From NCBI RefSeq assembly GCF_003315175.1, contig NZ_QNRQ01000005.1, forward strand, positions 186,001 through 250,000: DNA of 64,000 nucleotides, in the 5' to 3' direction. This stretch comes from Eoetvoesiella caeni. Its GTDB lineage: Bacteria > Pseudomonadota > Gammaproteobacteria > Burkholderiales > Burkholderiaceae_B. How positions within the stretch are numbered: the stretch's first letter is position 1; every line of letters begins with the position of its first letter. The notes beneath the pieces were generated by a model. It was given only the letters and a program-made list of their open reading frames with translations. It did no database searches and had not been told where the DNA came from. Of the stretch, positions 55,379 through 63,635 are shown in pieces. A program made the translations under genes and the position numbers.

Positions 55379-57130
55379 ATGCCAAGCTTCGACCCGCCCC
55401 TGCGCGACCTGGCCTTTGTCCTGCACGACCTGCTCGACGCCCCGGCCGTGCTGGCTACGCTTGCGCAGCACGCGGAAGTCAGCGCCGAACTGATTGACCA
55501 GATGGCCCTGGAAGCGGGCCGCTTTGCCGCGGAAAAAATCCTGCCGCTGAACCCCGGCGCCGACAAAGTCGGCTGCCTATGGCACGACGGCAAGGTAGCA
55601 ACGCCGCCGGGCTTTGTACAAGCCTACGACGAGTTCTGCGAACTGGGCTGGCCTTCCATGTGCGCCGACATCGCCGACGGCGGCCAGGCCCTGCCGCGCC
55701 TGGTGTTCAGCCTGGTCGGCGAAATGCTCTCTTCGTGCAGCCATGCTTTCGTCATGTACGCCGCGGTCAATCACTGCGCGGCTGAATGCCTTCGGCATTC
55801 GGCCAATGAAGCGCTGCGCAGGCATTGGCTGCCGCTTTTGGCCAGCGGACATGTCACCTCTTCCATGTGCATGACCGAAGCCCAGGCCGGCTCCGACATC
55901 GGTTTGCTAAGCACCCGGGCCACCGCCACGGACGACGGGCGCTTCCTGATTACCGGCAACAAGATATTCGCCAGCGGCGCCGAACACGACCTCACGCCCA
56001 ACATCATGCATCTGGTGCTGGCCCGCCTGGCGAGCGCACCGGCCGGATCCCGCGGGTTAAGCCTGTTCCTGGTCCCCAAGCTGCTGGAAGACGGCTCGCG
56101 CAACACGGTGCACTGCGACGGCATCGAACACAAAATGGGCCTGCACGGCAGCGCCACCTGTTCGATGCGCTTTGAACAAGCCCAGGGCTGGCTGGTGGGC
56201 GAGCCCAATCAGGGACTGCGCGCCATGTTCCCCATGATGAACGAAGCCCGCCTGCTCTCGGGACTGCAAGCATTGGGCCTGAGCGAACAGGCCCTGCAGA
56301 ACTCGCTAAACTATGCACGCGAACGACGCCAGGGGCGCCCGGCATCGGGCCAAGGCCCCTGCCCCATCATCGAACACCCGGACGTGCAGCGCATGCTGCT
56401 AAGCCAAAAAGCCTGGACGGAAGGCGCCCGCGCCTTCGTGCATTGGGTGGCCCTGCTGCTGGATATCGCACAATGGCACGACGATGAAGTCGTACGCAAC
56501 GACACGGCCGCTCTCGTAGAACTTCTTACACCGCTGGTCAAGGGCTTCCTGACCGAGAATGCCCAACAATCCATCAGCGCCGCCATACAGATCCACGGCG
56601 GGCACGGCTACATTGCCGAAACCGGCATTGAACAACTGGCGCGCGATGCCCGCGTCACCACTATTTACGAAGGCACGACCGGCATCCAGGCGCAAGACCT
56701 TCTGCTGCGCAAAGTCCTGGGCGACGGCGGCCGGCGCCTGGCCTTGCTGCAAGAACGGATCCAGGCCTGGCTTGCCTTGCAGGCCCAGGATGCGCACATG
56801 CACGAATTCGTCCGGCCTCTGCGCGCCGCCATGCAAACACTGACCGAAGCCACCGCCCTGCTGGCCCAGCGCGAAACCGCGCAAGCGGGGTCGTCGCTGG
56901 CGGTCAGCACTCACTACCTTAGACTGGCCGGCCACGTGGTCTTCGCCTTCCTGTGGGCCCAAGCCGCTGCCGCCGCCTGGAAGCCCGCACAGCAAGGCAG
57001 CGCCTGGCACAATGCCAAGCTCACTACCGCGCGCTTTTATTTTTTGCAGTTGCTGCCGGAGTCCAGCCATTTGATGGCGTCCATCGCCGCCGAACCCTTG
57101 AACATGGAAGCGGCATTCGAAGCCGCCTGA
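55379..57130 (+). CDS. Acyl-CoA dehydrogenase, long (DmdC/AcdC-type) form
   Basis: This 583-residue flavoprotein has ACAD domains ([20 protein letters not shown] near residue 160, [35 protein letters not shown]) and the catalytic Glu in IYEGTTGIQ near residue 430. About 130 extra C-terminal residues match the acyl-CoA dehydrogenase C-terminal (AcdC) type found in methylthiopropanoyl-CoA dehydrogenases. It oxidises an acyl-CoA to the enoyl-CoA and needs electron-transfer flavoprotein. With the ligase, crotonase and SDR it gives nearly a full beta-oxidation set; no thiolase gene is present. Confidence 0.9.
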   Translation: MPSFDPPLRDLAFVLHDLLDAPAVLATLAQHAEVSAELIDQMALEAGRFAAEKILPLNPGADKVGCLWHDGKVATPPGFVQAYDEFCELGWPSMCADIADGGQALPRLVFSLVGEMLSSCSHAFVMYAAVNHCAAECLRHSANEALRRHWLPLLASGHVTSSMCMTEAQAGSDIGLLSTRATATDDGRFLITGNKIFASGAEHDLTPNIMHLVLARLASAPAGSRGLSLFLVPKLLEDGSRNTVHCDGIEHKMGLHGSATCSMRFEQAQGWLVGEPNQGLRAMFPMMNEARLLSGLQALGLSEQALQNSLNYARERRQGRPASGQGPCPIIEHPDVQRMLLSQKAWTEGARAFVHWVALLLDIAQWHDDEVVRNDTAALVELLTPLVKGFLTENAQQSISAAIQIHGGHGYIAETGIEQLARDARVTTIYEGTTGIQAQDLLLRKVLGDGGRRLALLQERIQAWLALQAQDAHMHEFVRPLRAAMQTLTEATALLAQRETAQAGSSLAVSTHYLRLAGHVVFAFLWAQAAAAAWKPAQQGSAWHNAKLTTARFYFLQLLPESSHLMASIAAEPLNMEAAFEAA

Positions 57131-57278
57131 CCATTAGCGAAAGCGCAAACCTCGCCCTTGGCGGCGAGGTCAACCAGGATTTTCAAAAGCCAAATGCGCC
57201 CTGGATGGGCGCCGAAGCAGCTCCTGCCATTTGACCGGAGCTCTTCAAGGCAAAACGGCAATACGGAAGAGGCTTCGC

Positions 57279-57719
57279 CTAAGCTTGGGACACCGCCTGC
57301 GGCGCCACGCCCTCTTCGCTGAAAAACGCCTTGAACTCATCGGGAATCGACGCGCCCTTCAGCCGCCCTTCGCCCACCACCTCGGCCCAGGCGCGCAGCT
57401 CGAAACCAGTGGCAACCAGACGCTCGCCGCAACGCACGGTGTAGGAAATGCGCATGCGCCGCTCCGCCCATTCGCTGACGACAGCTTCAATCGTGACGAC
57501 ATCGTCGTAGGTCACGGGCGAACGGAAGTTCGCGCCGACGTCGACCAGCGGCGTTACAGCCTTGAACCGGGACCGGATCTCGCGCTGGCTCAAACCCTTG
57601 CTGCGCAGCAAGCCCTGGAACGTACTGTCGAACCAGTAAAAGAAATTGGGATAAAAAACGATGCCTGCGTCGTCGCAGTCGCCCCACTCTATAGTTAATT
57701 CCCTCTTGAACTGGCTCAT
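57279..57719 (-). CDS. Acyl-CoA thioesterase, 4-hydroxybenzoyl-CoA thioesterase/YbgC type
   Basis: This 146-residue hotdog-fold protein starts with IEWGDCDDAGIVFYPNFFYW, where the Asp of the D-x-x-G-I-V-F-x-x-x-F motif is the catalytic residue. It would hydrolyse an aromatic or short acyl-CoA. It converges on the acyl-CoA dehydrogenase gene and likely belongs functionally to that block, releasing the free acid from the CoA thioester or preventing CoA trapping. The substrate is not known. Confidence 0.9.
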   Translation of the reverse strand: MSQFKRELTIEWGDCDDAGIVFYPNFFYWFDSTFQGLLRSKGLSQREIRSRFKAVTPLVDVGANFRSPVTYDDVVTIEAVVSEWAERRMRISYTVRCGERLVATGFELRAWAEVVGEGRLKGASIPDEFKAFFSEEGVAPQAVSQA

Positions 57720-57762
57720 TGCCGCCCTTCTCCGTGACTGAATAAAGCTCGATCATAATCGT

Positions 57763-57936
57763 TTAGCGCGCCAAGCCAAAACCGGAGGCCGATTTCGCGA
57801 CCGAGACGAGGTGGAAACCATCATGGACGACCGATAAAGGCCCTGCCTCACTCAATCTGGCGACAATCCGAAGACGCGCCGGATCTCCAAGCGCAGCCAA
57901 CTTCGTCGAATGGACAGGCTGAATACCTGACATCAT
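57763..57936 (-). pseudogene. Truncated ArsR-type regulator remnant
   Basis: A 57-codon frame overlaps the stop of the intact ArsR gene (TGATG) and reads MMSGIQPVHSTKLAALG then DPARLRIVARLSEAGPLSV. The pattern LAALGDPARLRIVARLSE is the first helices of an ArsR winged helix. The recognition helix and wing are missing, replaced by VVHDGFHLVSVAKSASGF and a stop. I read it as a 5' fragment of a second ArsR gene, of the kind usually paired with AHSA1-type proteins. It may still be translated by coupling. Confidence 0.65.
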
Positions 57937-58253
57937 CAATCAGTTTGCTGCGTCAGTATTGCGGCCAACAATCCCGGAAACCGGCTTTCGATGTCGGCAC
58001 GCCGCAAGGTATTCATGTGAATTGTGCCGTTGTTCTTTGTGAACACCAATCCGGCTTCTCGCAGTACCTTGAAATGGTGGGATACGGTGGACTTGGGGCG
58101 CCCGCCGTCCAATTCGCCGCAAGTTGCGGCGTCAACGCGGGCAAGATGCCGGACAATATCCAGGCGTATCGAATCGCTCAACGCGTAAAGCACACGTTCC
58201 AGAGAAAGTTCGCTGGCGGCAGGATGTTTGAATGGGCGCATGAGAAACATCAT
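57936..58253 (-). CDS. ArsR-family transcriptional regulator
   Basis: This 105-residue protein is a compact ArsR winged helix: RVLYALSDSIRLDIVRHLAR, then STVSHHFKVLREAGLVFTKN (recognition helix H-H-F-K-V-L-x-x-A-G-L) and NGTIHMNTLRRADIESRFPG. No metal-binding Cys pair is seen in the helix, so it probably senses something other than metals, perhaps an electrophile or redox state. It is divergent from the XenA-type reductase gene with 80 bases between starts, and is the obvious regulator. Starts at 58253, 58250 or 58241 are all possible. Confidence 0.9.
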   Translation of the reverse strand: MMFLMRPFKHPAASELSLERVLYALSDSIRLDIVRHLARVDAATCGELDGGRPKSTVSHHFKVLREAGLVFTKNNGTIHMNTLRRADIESRFPGLLAAILTQQTD

Positions 58254-58277
58254 ACACTTTGGCGTATACTTATTCTA

Positions 58278-58299
58278 TTGTTCGTATATCTTCGAACTA
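58278..58299. promoter_or_regulatory. Candidate operator between arsR-like and xenA-like genes
   Basis: TTGTTCG-N8-CGAACTA is an imperfect inverted repeat (6 of 7 pairs) centred between the two divergent starts. Its size and place fit an ArsR-family operator controlling both genes. Confidence 0.5.
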
Positions 58300-58333
58300 A
58301 CAAATTAGCTTTTCCTTAGTCACAAAGGCCATC

Positions 58334-59422
58334 ATGTCTGCTCTGCTCAAACCTTTCAATCTCAAGGACGTTACTCTGCGCAATCGTATTGCTGTCCCTC
58401 CGATGTGCCAATACATGGCTGTCGATGGATTCGCCAACGACTGGCATTTGTCCCATTACGCCAGCATGGCGCGCGGCGGCGCAGGGCTGGTTATCGTCGA
58501 AGCGACCGCGGTATCCCCCGAAGGCCGCATTACCCCCGGCTGCACTGGCATCTGGAGCGACGAGCTGGCGCAAGCGTTTGTTCCTGTCGTTCAAGCCATC
58601 AAGTCGGCCGGAGTGGTACCCGGAATTCAAATCGCCCATGCGGGCAGAAAGGCCAGTGCCAATCGCCCTTGGGAGGGAGACGACCATATTGCTGACGACG
58701 ATGCGCGCGGCTGGCAAACAATAGCTCCATCAGCCATCGCATTCGGCAAAAACCTGCCGAAACAGCCTCGGGCAATGACACTGGACGACATCGTCCGCGT
58801 ACGCCAGGACTTCGTCGATGCCGCCAAACGCGCGCGGGACGTCGGCTTTGAATGGCTGGAACTGCATTTTGCCCACGGCTATCTGGCACAAAGCTTCTTT
58901 TCTGCGCACTCGAATCAGCGTGACGACATCTACGGCGGAAGCATCGAGAATCGTTCCCGCTTTCTTCTGGAAACCTTGCGCGAGGTACGTGAAGTCTGGC
59001 CGGAACACTTGCCTTTAACCGTGCGTTTCGGCGTCCTCGAATATGACGGACGCGATGAGCAGACGCTGCTCGAGTCAATAGGCCTCGTACGCGATTTCAA
59101 GGCGGCCGGCATGGACATGATCAGTGTCAGCATCGGCTTTACGATTCCCGAAACCTCTATCCCCTGGGGGCCTGCTTTCTTGGGACCGATCGCTGAGCGC
59201 GTTCGCCGCGAAGCGGATGTACCGGTATCTTCTGCATGGGGTTTTGGCACGCCGGAAATTGCCGAGCGCGTCGTCAAAGAGGAACAGCTTGATGTTGTGA
59301 TGGTGGGAAGAAGCCATCTGGCGAACCCCCATTGGGCCTATTTCGCCGCCAAGGAGCTGGACGTAGAGCGCGCATCATGGACGCTGCCTGCGCCATACGC
59401 CCATTGGCTTGAGCGGTACTGA
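58334..59422 (+). CDS. xenA: Old-yellow-enzyme family ene-reductase, XenA type
   Basis: This 362-residue FMN TIM-barrel enzyme has NRIAVPPMCQYMA near residue 18 (thermophilic-like OYE with Cys at the flavin), GIQIAHAGRKAS near 95, WLELHFAHGYLAQSFFS (His-x2-His/Tyr substrate site near 175) and the ending ASWTLPAPYAHWLERY, which matches XenA/YqjM-type xenobiotic reductases closely. It reduces activated C=C bonds of enals, enones and nitrate esters using NADPH. It is divergent from an ArsR gene, which likely controls it. Confidence 0.93.
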   Translation: MSALLKPFNLKDVTLRNRIAVPPMCQYMAVDGFANDWHLSHYASMARGGAGLVIVEATAVSPEGRITPGCTGIWSDELAQAFVPVVQAIKSAGVVPGIQIAHAGRKASANRPWEGDDHIADDDARGWQTIAPSAIAFGKNLPKQPRAMTLDDIVRVRQDFVDAAKRARDVGFEWLELHFAHGYLAQSFFSAHSNQRDDIYGGSIENRSRFLLETLREVREVWPEHLPLTVRFGVLEYDGRDEQTLLESIGLVRDFKAAGMDMISVSIGFTIPETSIPWGPAFLGPIAERVRREADVPVSSAWGFGTPEIAERVVKEEQLDVVMVGRSHLANPHWAYFAAKELDVERASWTLPAPYAHWLERY

Positions 59423-59466
59423 CTCCGCCGGCCGTTGGCCTCCAGGGTGGTGCCGCGAACAACCGC

Positions 59467-59913
59467 TTAATCGGGAATCTCGGGCTCGACCAGCTTTGCC
59501 AGTTGCATCAGCGACTCTTGCCAGCCCAAATAGCACATCTCTGCGGGAATGACCTCGGGAATGCCGTCTTGTTCGATGCTGACCTCAACCCCGCACGACA
59601 CCTGCTTCAATAAAACGGTGGTGTGCATCTGTCCGGGCAGGTTAGGATCGTCGAACCGGTCCGAATAGCGGATCTTCTTGAACGGCACCAGCTCCAGGTA
59701 TTCGCCGCCGAACGAGTGGCTGTTGCCGCTGCTGAAGTTACGGAAGGACATCTTGTACGTACCACCAACTTTGGCTTCCATATGGTGGACCTGGCAAGTA
59801 AACCCATAGGGCGGAAGCCACTTCGCCATTGCATCGGGTTCGAGGAAAGCGCGATAGACACGCTCGGGGGGTGCGCGCAAGACGCGGTGAAGATTAACTG
59901 TTCCGGTAGTCAT
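59467..59913 (-). CDS. SRPBCC (AHSA1-type) family protein
   Basis: This 148-residue protein has a START/Bet v1-like AHSA1 fold: VLRAPPERVYRAFLEPDAMAKWLPP at the N-terminus, then FGGEYLELVPFKKIRYSDRF and GWQESLMQLAKLVEPEI at the C-terminus. Such proteins bind small hydrophobic ligands; function is unknown. These genes are often paired with ArsR regulators; the truncated ArsR remnant at 57763 may be the relic of such a partner. It converges on the xenA-like gene. Confidence 0.88.
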   Translation of the reverse strand: MTTGTVNLHRVLRAPPERVYRAFLEPDAMAKWLPPYGFTCQVHHMEAKVGGTYKMSFRNFSSGNSHSFGGEYLELVPFKKIRYSDRFDDPNLPGQMHTTVLLKQVSCGVEVSIEQDGIPEVIPAEMCYLGWQESLMQLAKLVEPEIPD

Positions 59914-60239
59914 CGTGTTTACCTTTCAGAAAAAAAGCCACCGCCTTTTTTACCATGCCCTCTTCGCCGCGAAAATGCCCTCTGAAGCTTTCGGACGGCC
60001 TTTGCAGCGACCCTGGCCAGGCAATACTATGCAGACCCCAGGCCGATATAAATTTAGATACATTTTGCCGCGCAAGGATCGTCGCCGTCAGAAAGGCCCT
60101 GAACCAAGCGAAAACTAGAAAGTTGCAAGGCGATACCGACAAAATCGGCCATCTTATGCAAACTTAGGGGTGCCAGCCAGTTTGCAGCGGCACGCGATAC
60201 CTCCTACTATCTGCGCACATAGTCCACTGGAGCCGCATC
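59914..60239. other. Intergenic region between the AHSA1-type gene and bioB
   Basis: This 326-bp region separates divergent genes. It holds the bioB promoter listed separately. The short open frames in it lack coding character and nothing else was recognised. Confidence 0.6.
60182..60210 (+). promoter_or_regulatory. Sigma-70 promoter of bioB
   Basis: TTGCAG (60182-60187), a 17-base spacer and TACTAT (60205-60210) form a good promoter ending 30 bases before the bioB ATG. No obvious BirA-type operator overlaps it. Confidence 0.65.
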
Positions 60240-61241
60240 ATGTCCGAAACTGTCGCGCTTGAAATCAGCCGCAAGAAACCCGTCGCCGCCGCTGCCCGCT
60301 GGCCGGTTCAGGACATTATCGAACTGTACGAAACTCCTTTACTGGACTTGCTGTACAAAGCGCAGACCGTACACCGCCAGCATCACGAAGCCAACGCCGT
60401 CCAGCTCTCCAGCCTGCTGTCCATAAAAACCGGCGGCTGCCCGGAAGACTGCTCTTACTGTCCGCAATCTTCGCGCTACGACACCGAAGTCGAAAAAGAA
60501 CGCCTGCTGGAACTCGAAGAGGTCCTTGCCGCCGCGCGCGAAGCGCAGGCAGGCGGCGCCCAGCGCTTTTGCATGGGTGCCGCCTGGCGCTCGCCCAAGG
60601 CGCACCATATCGACGCGGTTGCCGAAATGGTGCGCGCGGTAAAGGCCATGGGGCTGGAAACCTGCGTCACCTTGGGCATGCTCAAAGAAGGCCAGGCCGA
60701 ACAGCTGAAAGACGCCGGCTTGGACTACTACAACCACAACCTGGATACCTCGCCCGAGTTCTACGGCCAGATCATCACCACCCGCACTTACCAGGACAGG
60801 CTCGACACCCTGGAACGCGTACGCCATGCCGGCATCAACGTATGTTGCGGCGGCATTGTCGGCCTGGGCGAATCGCGCCGCGAACGCGCCGGCCTGATCG
60901 CCCAACTAGCCAACCTGAACCCCTACCCCGACTCGGTACCGGTCAATAATCTGGTCAAAGTCGAAGGCACCCCGCTTCAAGACACGCCCGACATCGACCC
61001 GCTGGAATTTGTGCGCACCATTGCCGTTGCGCGCATTACCATGCCCAAGGCCGTTGTGCGGCTATCGGCCGGGCGCGACGCCATGAGCGACACCATGCAA
61101 GCCATGTGCTTCATGGCGGGCGCCAATTCCATCTTCTACGGCGACAAACTTCTGACCACCGGCAATCCGCAATACATGGCCGACCGTGCCCTGTTCGAAC
61201 GCCTGGGCCTGCACCCAAGCAGCGAAGCGGGCCACGCCTGA
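60240..61241 (+). CDS. bioB: Biotin synthase
   Basis: This 333-residue radical SAM enzyme inserts sulfur into dethiobiotin. It has the cluster motif [14 protein letters not shown] near residue 64, [10 protein letters not shown] near 110, and RLSAGRDAM (cluster ligand Arg/near the second [2Fe-2S] site) near 275. Length matches E. coli BioB (346). It has its own promoter; no other bio genes are in the window. Confidence 0.97.
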   Translation: MSETVALEISRKKPVAAAARWPVQDIIELYETPLLDLLYKAQTVHRQHHEANAVQLSSLLSIKTGGCPEDCSYCPQSSRYDTEVEKERLLELEEVLAAAREAQAGGAQRFCMGAAWRSPKAHHIDAVAEMVRAVKAMGLETCVTLGMLKEGQAEQLKDAGLDYYNHNLDTSPEFYGQIITTRTYQDRLDTLERVRHAGINVCCGGIVGLGESRRERAGLIAQLANLNPYPDSVPVNNLVKVEGTPLQDTPDIDPLEFVRTIAVARITMPKAVVRLSAGRDAMSDTMQAMCFMAGANSIFYGDKLLTTGNPQYMADRALFERLGLHPSSEAGHA

Positions 61242-61249
61242 CACAAAGC

Positions 61250-61363
61250 ATGAAGCTTCACGCTAAGGAATGCGGCGCGGCTTGCTGCAAGCCTTGTCCC
61301 CAGCCGCGCTTGCCGCGCGATGCGCGGTACATCAAACGGCGTAAAGCCGGGCTGCCCGCCTGA
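61250..61363 (+). CDS. Small Cys-rich ORF downstream of bioB (37 residues)
   Basis: An ATG 9 bases after the bioB stop opens a 37-codon frame MKLHAKECGAACCKPCPQPR then LPRDARYIKRRKAGLPA. It has four Cys in the first 16 residues and a basic C-terminus. It fills the gap before the EamA transporter gene, with 12 bases between. No ribosome-binding site is clear and I know no family. It could be a small metal-binding or regulatory protein, or chance. Confidence 0.35.
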   Translation: MKLHAKECGAACCKPCPQPRLPRDARYIKRRKAGLPA

Positions 61364-61375
61364 AGCAGCACCTTC

Positions 61376-62236
61376 ATGCTGACACTCATCATCAGTATCG
61401 CGTGCAGCGTAGCCGTATCCATACTGCTCAAACTGGCGCGGCGTCACCGGCTGCATATCGGCCAGGCTATCGCTGTCAACTATGCTGTGGCGGCCGGCTT
61501 GTGCCTGCTGTTATTGCAGCCTCATCCTGCGCAGTTATTAGATCAGAACTCTTCGTGGTTTGTATTGGTCGCTCTCGGGATACTGCTGCCCACGGTCTTT
61601 CTGGCCATGGCGGCCGCCGTACGCCACGCCGGCATTGTGCTTAGCGATGCGGCTCAAAGGCTTTCCCTGTTCCTGCCTTTGCTGGCGTCATTCCTGATAT
61701 TCGGGCAGGCCCCGACCCCAGCTTCGCTGATCGGCATCGTCCTGGCTTTTTCCGCCTTGGGCTGTCTTTTGGCGCGTCCGCAAACATCCGCCGGCACGGT
61801 CGCCGGACCCAGCGCAGCCGCCCTGCTGCTGGCCGTCTGGCTGGGCTACGGCTGCATCGACATCCTGTTCAAGCTATTGGCCAAAAGCGGCGCGGGCTTC
61901 GGCGCCAGCCTGTTCGCCGCTTTCGTTCTGGCCGGGGCTCTTATGCTGGCCGGATTGCTGGCGGCGCGCACGCGATGGCAGACACGCAATCTTGCCGCAG
62001 GACTTTTGCTTGGCCTGCTCAACTTCGGCAATATTTATTTTTACATCCGCGCCCATCAACTATTCCCAGACAACCCCACCCTGGTTTTCACCGCGATGAA
62101 TATCGGCGTCATTGTTTTGGGCACCTTGGCAGGCATGGCGTTCTTTCGGGAACGGCCCTCACGGCTGAACTTGGCCGGCGTTGCCCTGGCGATTACCGCC
62201 ATCACCGCCCTGGTATTGCCAGTCTGGACAACGTGA
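61376..62236 (+). CDS. EamA/DMT-superfamily membrane transporter
   Basis: This 286-residue protein has about ten membrane segments in two similar halves, as in the drug/metabolite transporter superfamily. Visible are ILLPTVFLAMAAAVRHAG near residue 75, FLPLLASFLIFGQAP near 100 and PTLVFTAMNIGVIVLGTLAG then FFRERPSRLNLAGVALAI near the C-terminus (the EamA signature helix pair). Substrate is unknown; metabolite export or uptake is typical. It follows bioB by about 134 bases and may be cotranscribed. Confidence 0.9.
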   Translation: MLTLIISIACSVAVSILLKLARRHRLHIGQAIAVNYAVAAGLCLLLLQPHPAQLLDQNSSWFVLVALGILLPTVFLAMAAAVRHAGIVLSDAAQRLSLFLPLLASFLIFGQAPTPASLIGIVLAFSALGCLLARPQTSAGTVAGPSAAALLLAVWLGYGCIDILFKLLAKSGAGFGASLFAAFVLAGALMLAGLLAARTRWQTRNLAAGLLLGLLNFGNIYFYIRAHQLFPDNPTLVFTAMNIGVIVLGTLAGMAFFRERPSRLNLAGVALAITAITALVLPVWTT

Positions 62237-62268
62237 ATATTTGCCCCCACGCTGCGCTGCTTGCTGGG

Positions 62269-63540
62269 TCAACCTTCTTGCGGCACGGGTTCTCCGGACA
62301 CGTCGGTTTGCGGGTCGGTGCGGGGATCCAGTACCGCCACCACGGGCGAAGCCTGCAATTCGGACATGGGTACGAAGTGTGTCGGCGCATCTTCGCTTAG
62401 ATATTCGCCGGTAACCTGCTGCGGCCGGATAAACAGAACCAGGATGACCGCGCTGCCCGACACGAAAATAAAAAACATATCGGTATCGATGAAGCGCATC
62501 AGCGCCCCCGCGATGAACGGCCCCAGGCCCGCGCCCAGGCCGTACGCCATGATCACAATGGCGCTAAGGCCCACACGCCGGTCGGGCTCGACGTTGTCGT
62601 TGGCGAATGCCGTGCCGATGGGGTACAGCGGAAACTGCAAAGCGCCAAAAGCGCAAGACACCACAATCAGCGCCCAGAACGGCAATACCCACCAACCCCA
62701 AAGCGGTATGCCGACCAGCGCCAACAACACAGCATTGAAACGGATCAGGCCCGAACGATTGACGCGATCGGACAACATGCCCAAGGGCCACTGCGCCAAC
62801 AGCCCCGCCGCCACCGCCGCGGCCAAAAACCAGGCCACTTGGTCGCTGGACAGACCTTGCTTGACGGCGAAGACCGGCGCCAGGCCGTAAAACGCGCCGG
62901 TCAGATTGCCCGTAATGAACACCACCAGCAAAGACATGGGCACCCGGGCCAGGTAGTAGCGAACCATGATAGGCGCCGGTACGGGCACTGCCGGGTGCAG
63001 GCGCCGCGTCAGTGCCACCGGCACCAGGCACAGCACCGAACAGATCGCGGCGAAAATAAGCGGTTCGTGATTCAGGCGCGGAAACAGCGTCAGCGACAAT
63101 TGGCCCAGCACCGTGCCCAGGCCTGAAAACACCATATAGAAAGCGAATACGCGCCCGCGTGCAGCGTTTTCGGTCTGCTCGTTGAGCCAACTTTCTATTA
63201 CCATGAACTGCGCCACCATGGAGACGCCGACGACAAACCGGAACAGCAGCCACAGCCACAAGTTGGCCGTCAACGCCTGCGCCAGAACCATCGTCGTCAC
63301 AATGGCCGCGCTGGCCACATAGGCGCGAATATGCCCCACCTGCAGGATCAGCTTGTGCGCATTGCGCGCACCCAGCACCAAGCCCAGGTAGTAAACGGCA
63401 ATCAAGGCGCCGATCCACAGTTCCGACACATTGGCCGCCGAGAGCCGCAACCCCATATACGTGTTGAACAGGCCGGTGCTAAGCAGCAGTAAAAGCGTGG
63501 CGAAATAAAGGGAGGAGAAGGAAGCGACTGTATTCAGCAT
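62269..63540 (-). CDS. MFS transporter, YcaD-like
   Basis: This 423-residue protein has twelve predicted membrane segments and MFS loop motifs including RFVVGVSMVAQFMVIESWLN and LAQWPLGMLSDRVNRSG (the G-x3-D-R-x-x-R loop). The start MLNTVASFSSLYFATLLLLL and the VIESWLNEQTENAARGRVFA block match the YcaD family, whose substrate is not known. It converges on the EamA gene with 32 bases between. Confidence 0.9.
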   Translation of the reverse strand: MLNTVASFSSLYFATLLLLLSTGLFNTYMGLRLSAANVSELWIGALIAVYYLGLVLGARNAHKLILQVGHIRAYVASAAIVTTMVLAQALTANLWLWLLFRFVVGVSMVAQFMVIESWLNEQTENAARGRVFAFYMVFSGLGTVLGQLSLTLFPRLNHEPLIFAAICSVLCLVPVALTRRLHPAVPVPAPIMVRYYLARVPMSLLVVFITGNLTGAFYGLAPVFAVKQGLSSDQVAWFLAAAVAAGLLAQWPLGMLSDRVNRSGLIRFNAVLLALVGIPLWGWWVLPFWALIVVSCAFGALQFPLYPIGTAFANDNVEPDRRVGLSAIVIMAYGLGAGLGPFIAGALMRFIDTDMFFIFVSGSAVILVLFIRPQQVTGEYLSEDAPTHFVPMSELQASPVVAVLDPRTDPQTDVSGEPVPQEG

Positions 63541-63635
63541 TGATAAGCAAGCCGGAAACTGGCCGCGGGAATAGTCTTATACAAAACCATCGTGCAGCCG
63601 GCACCGGCTTGCGGCAAGGAAATTACTAAAAAACT

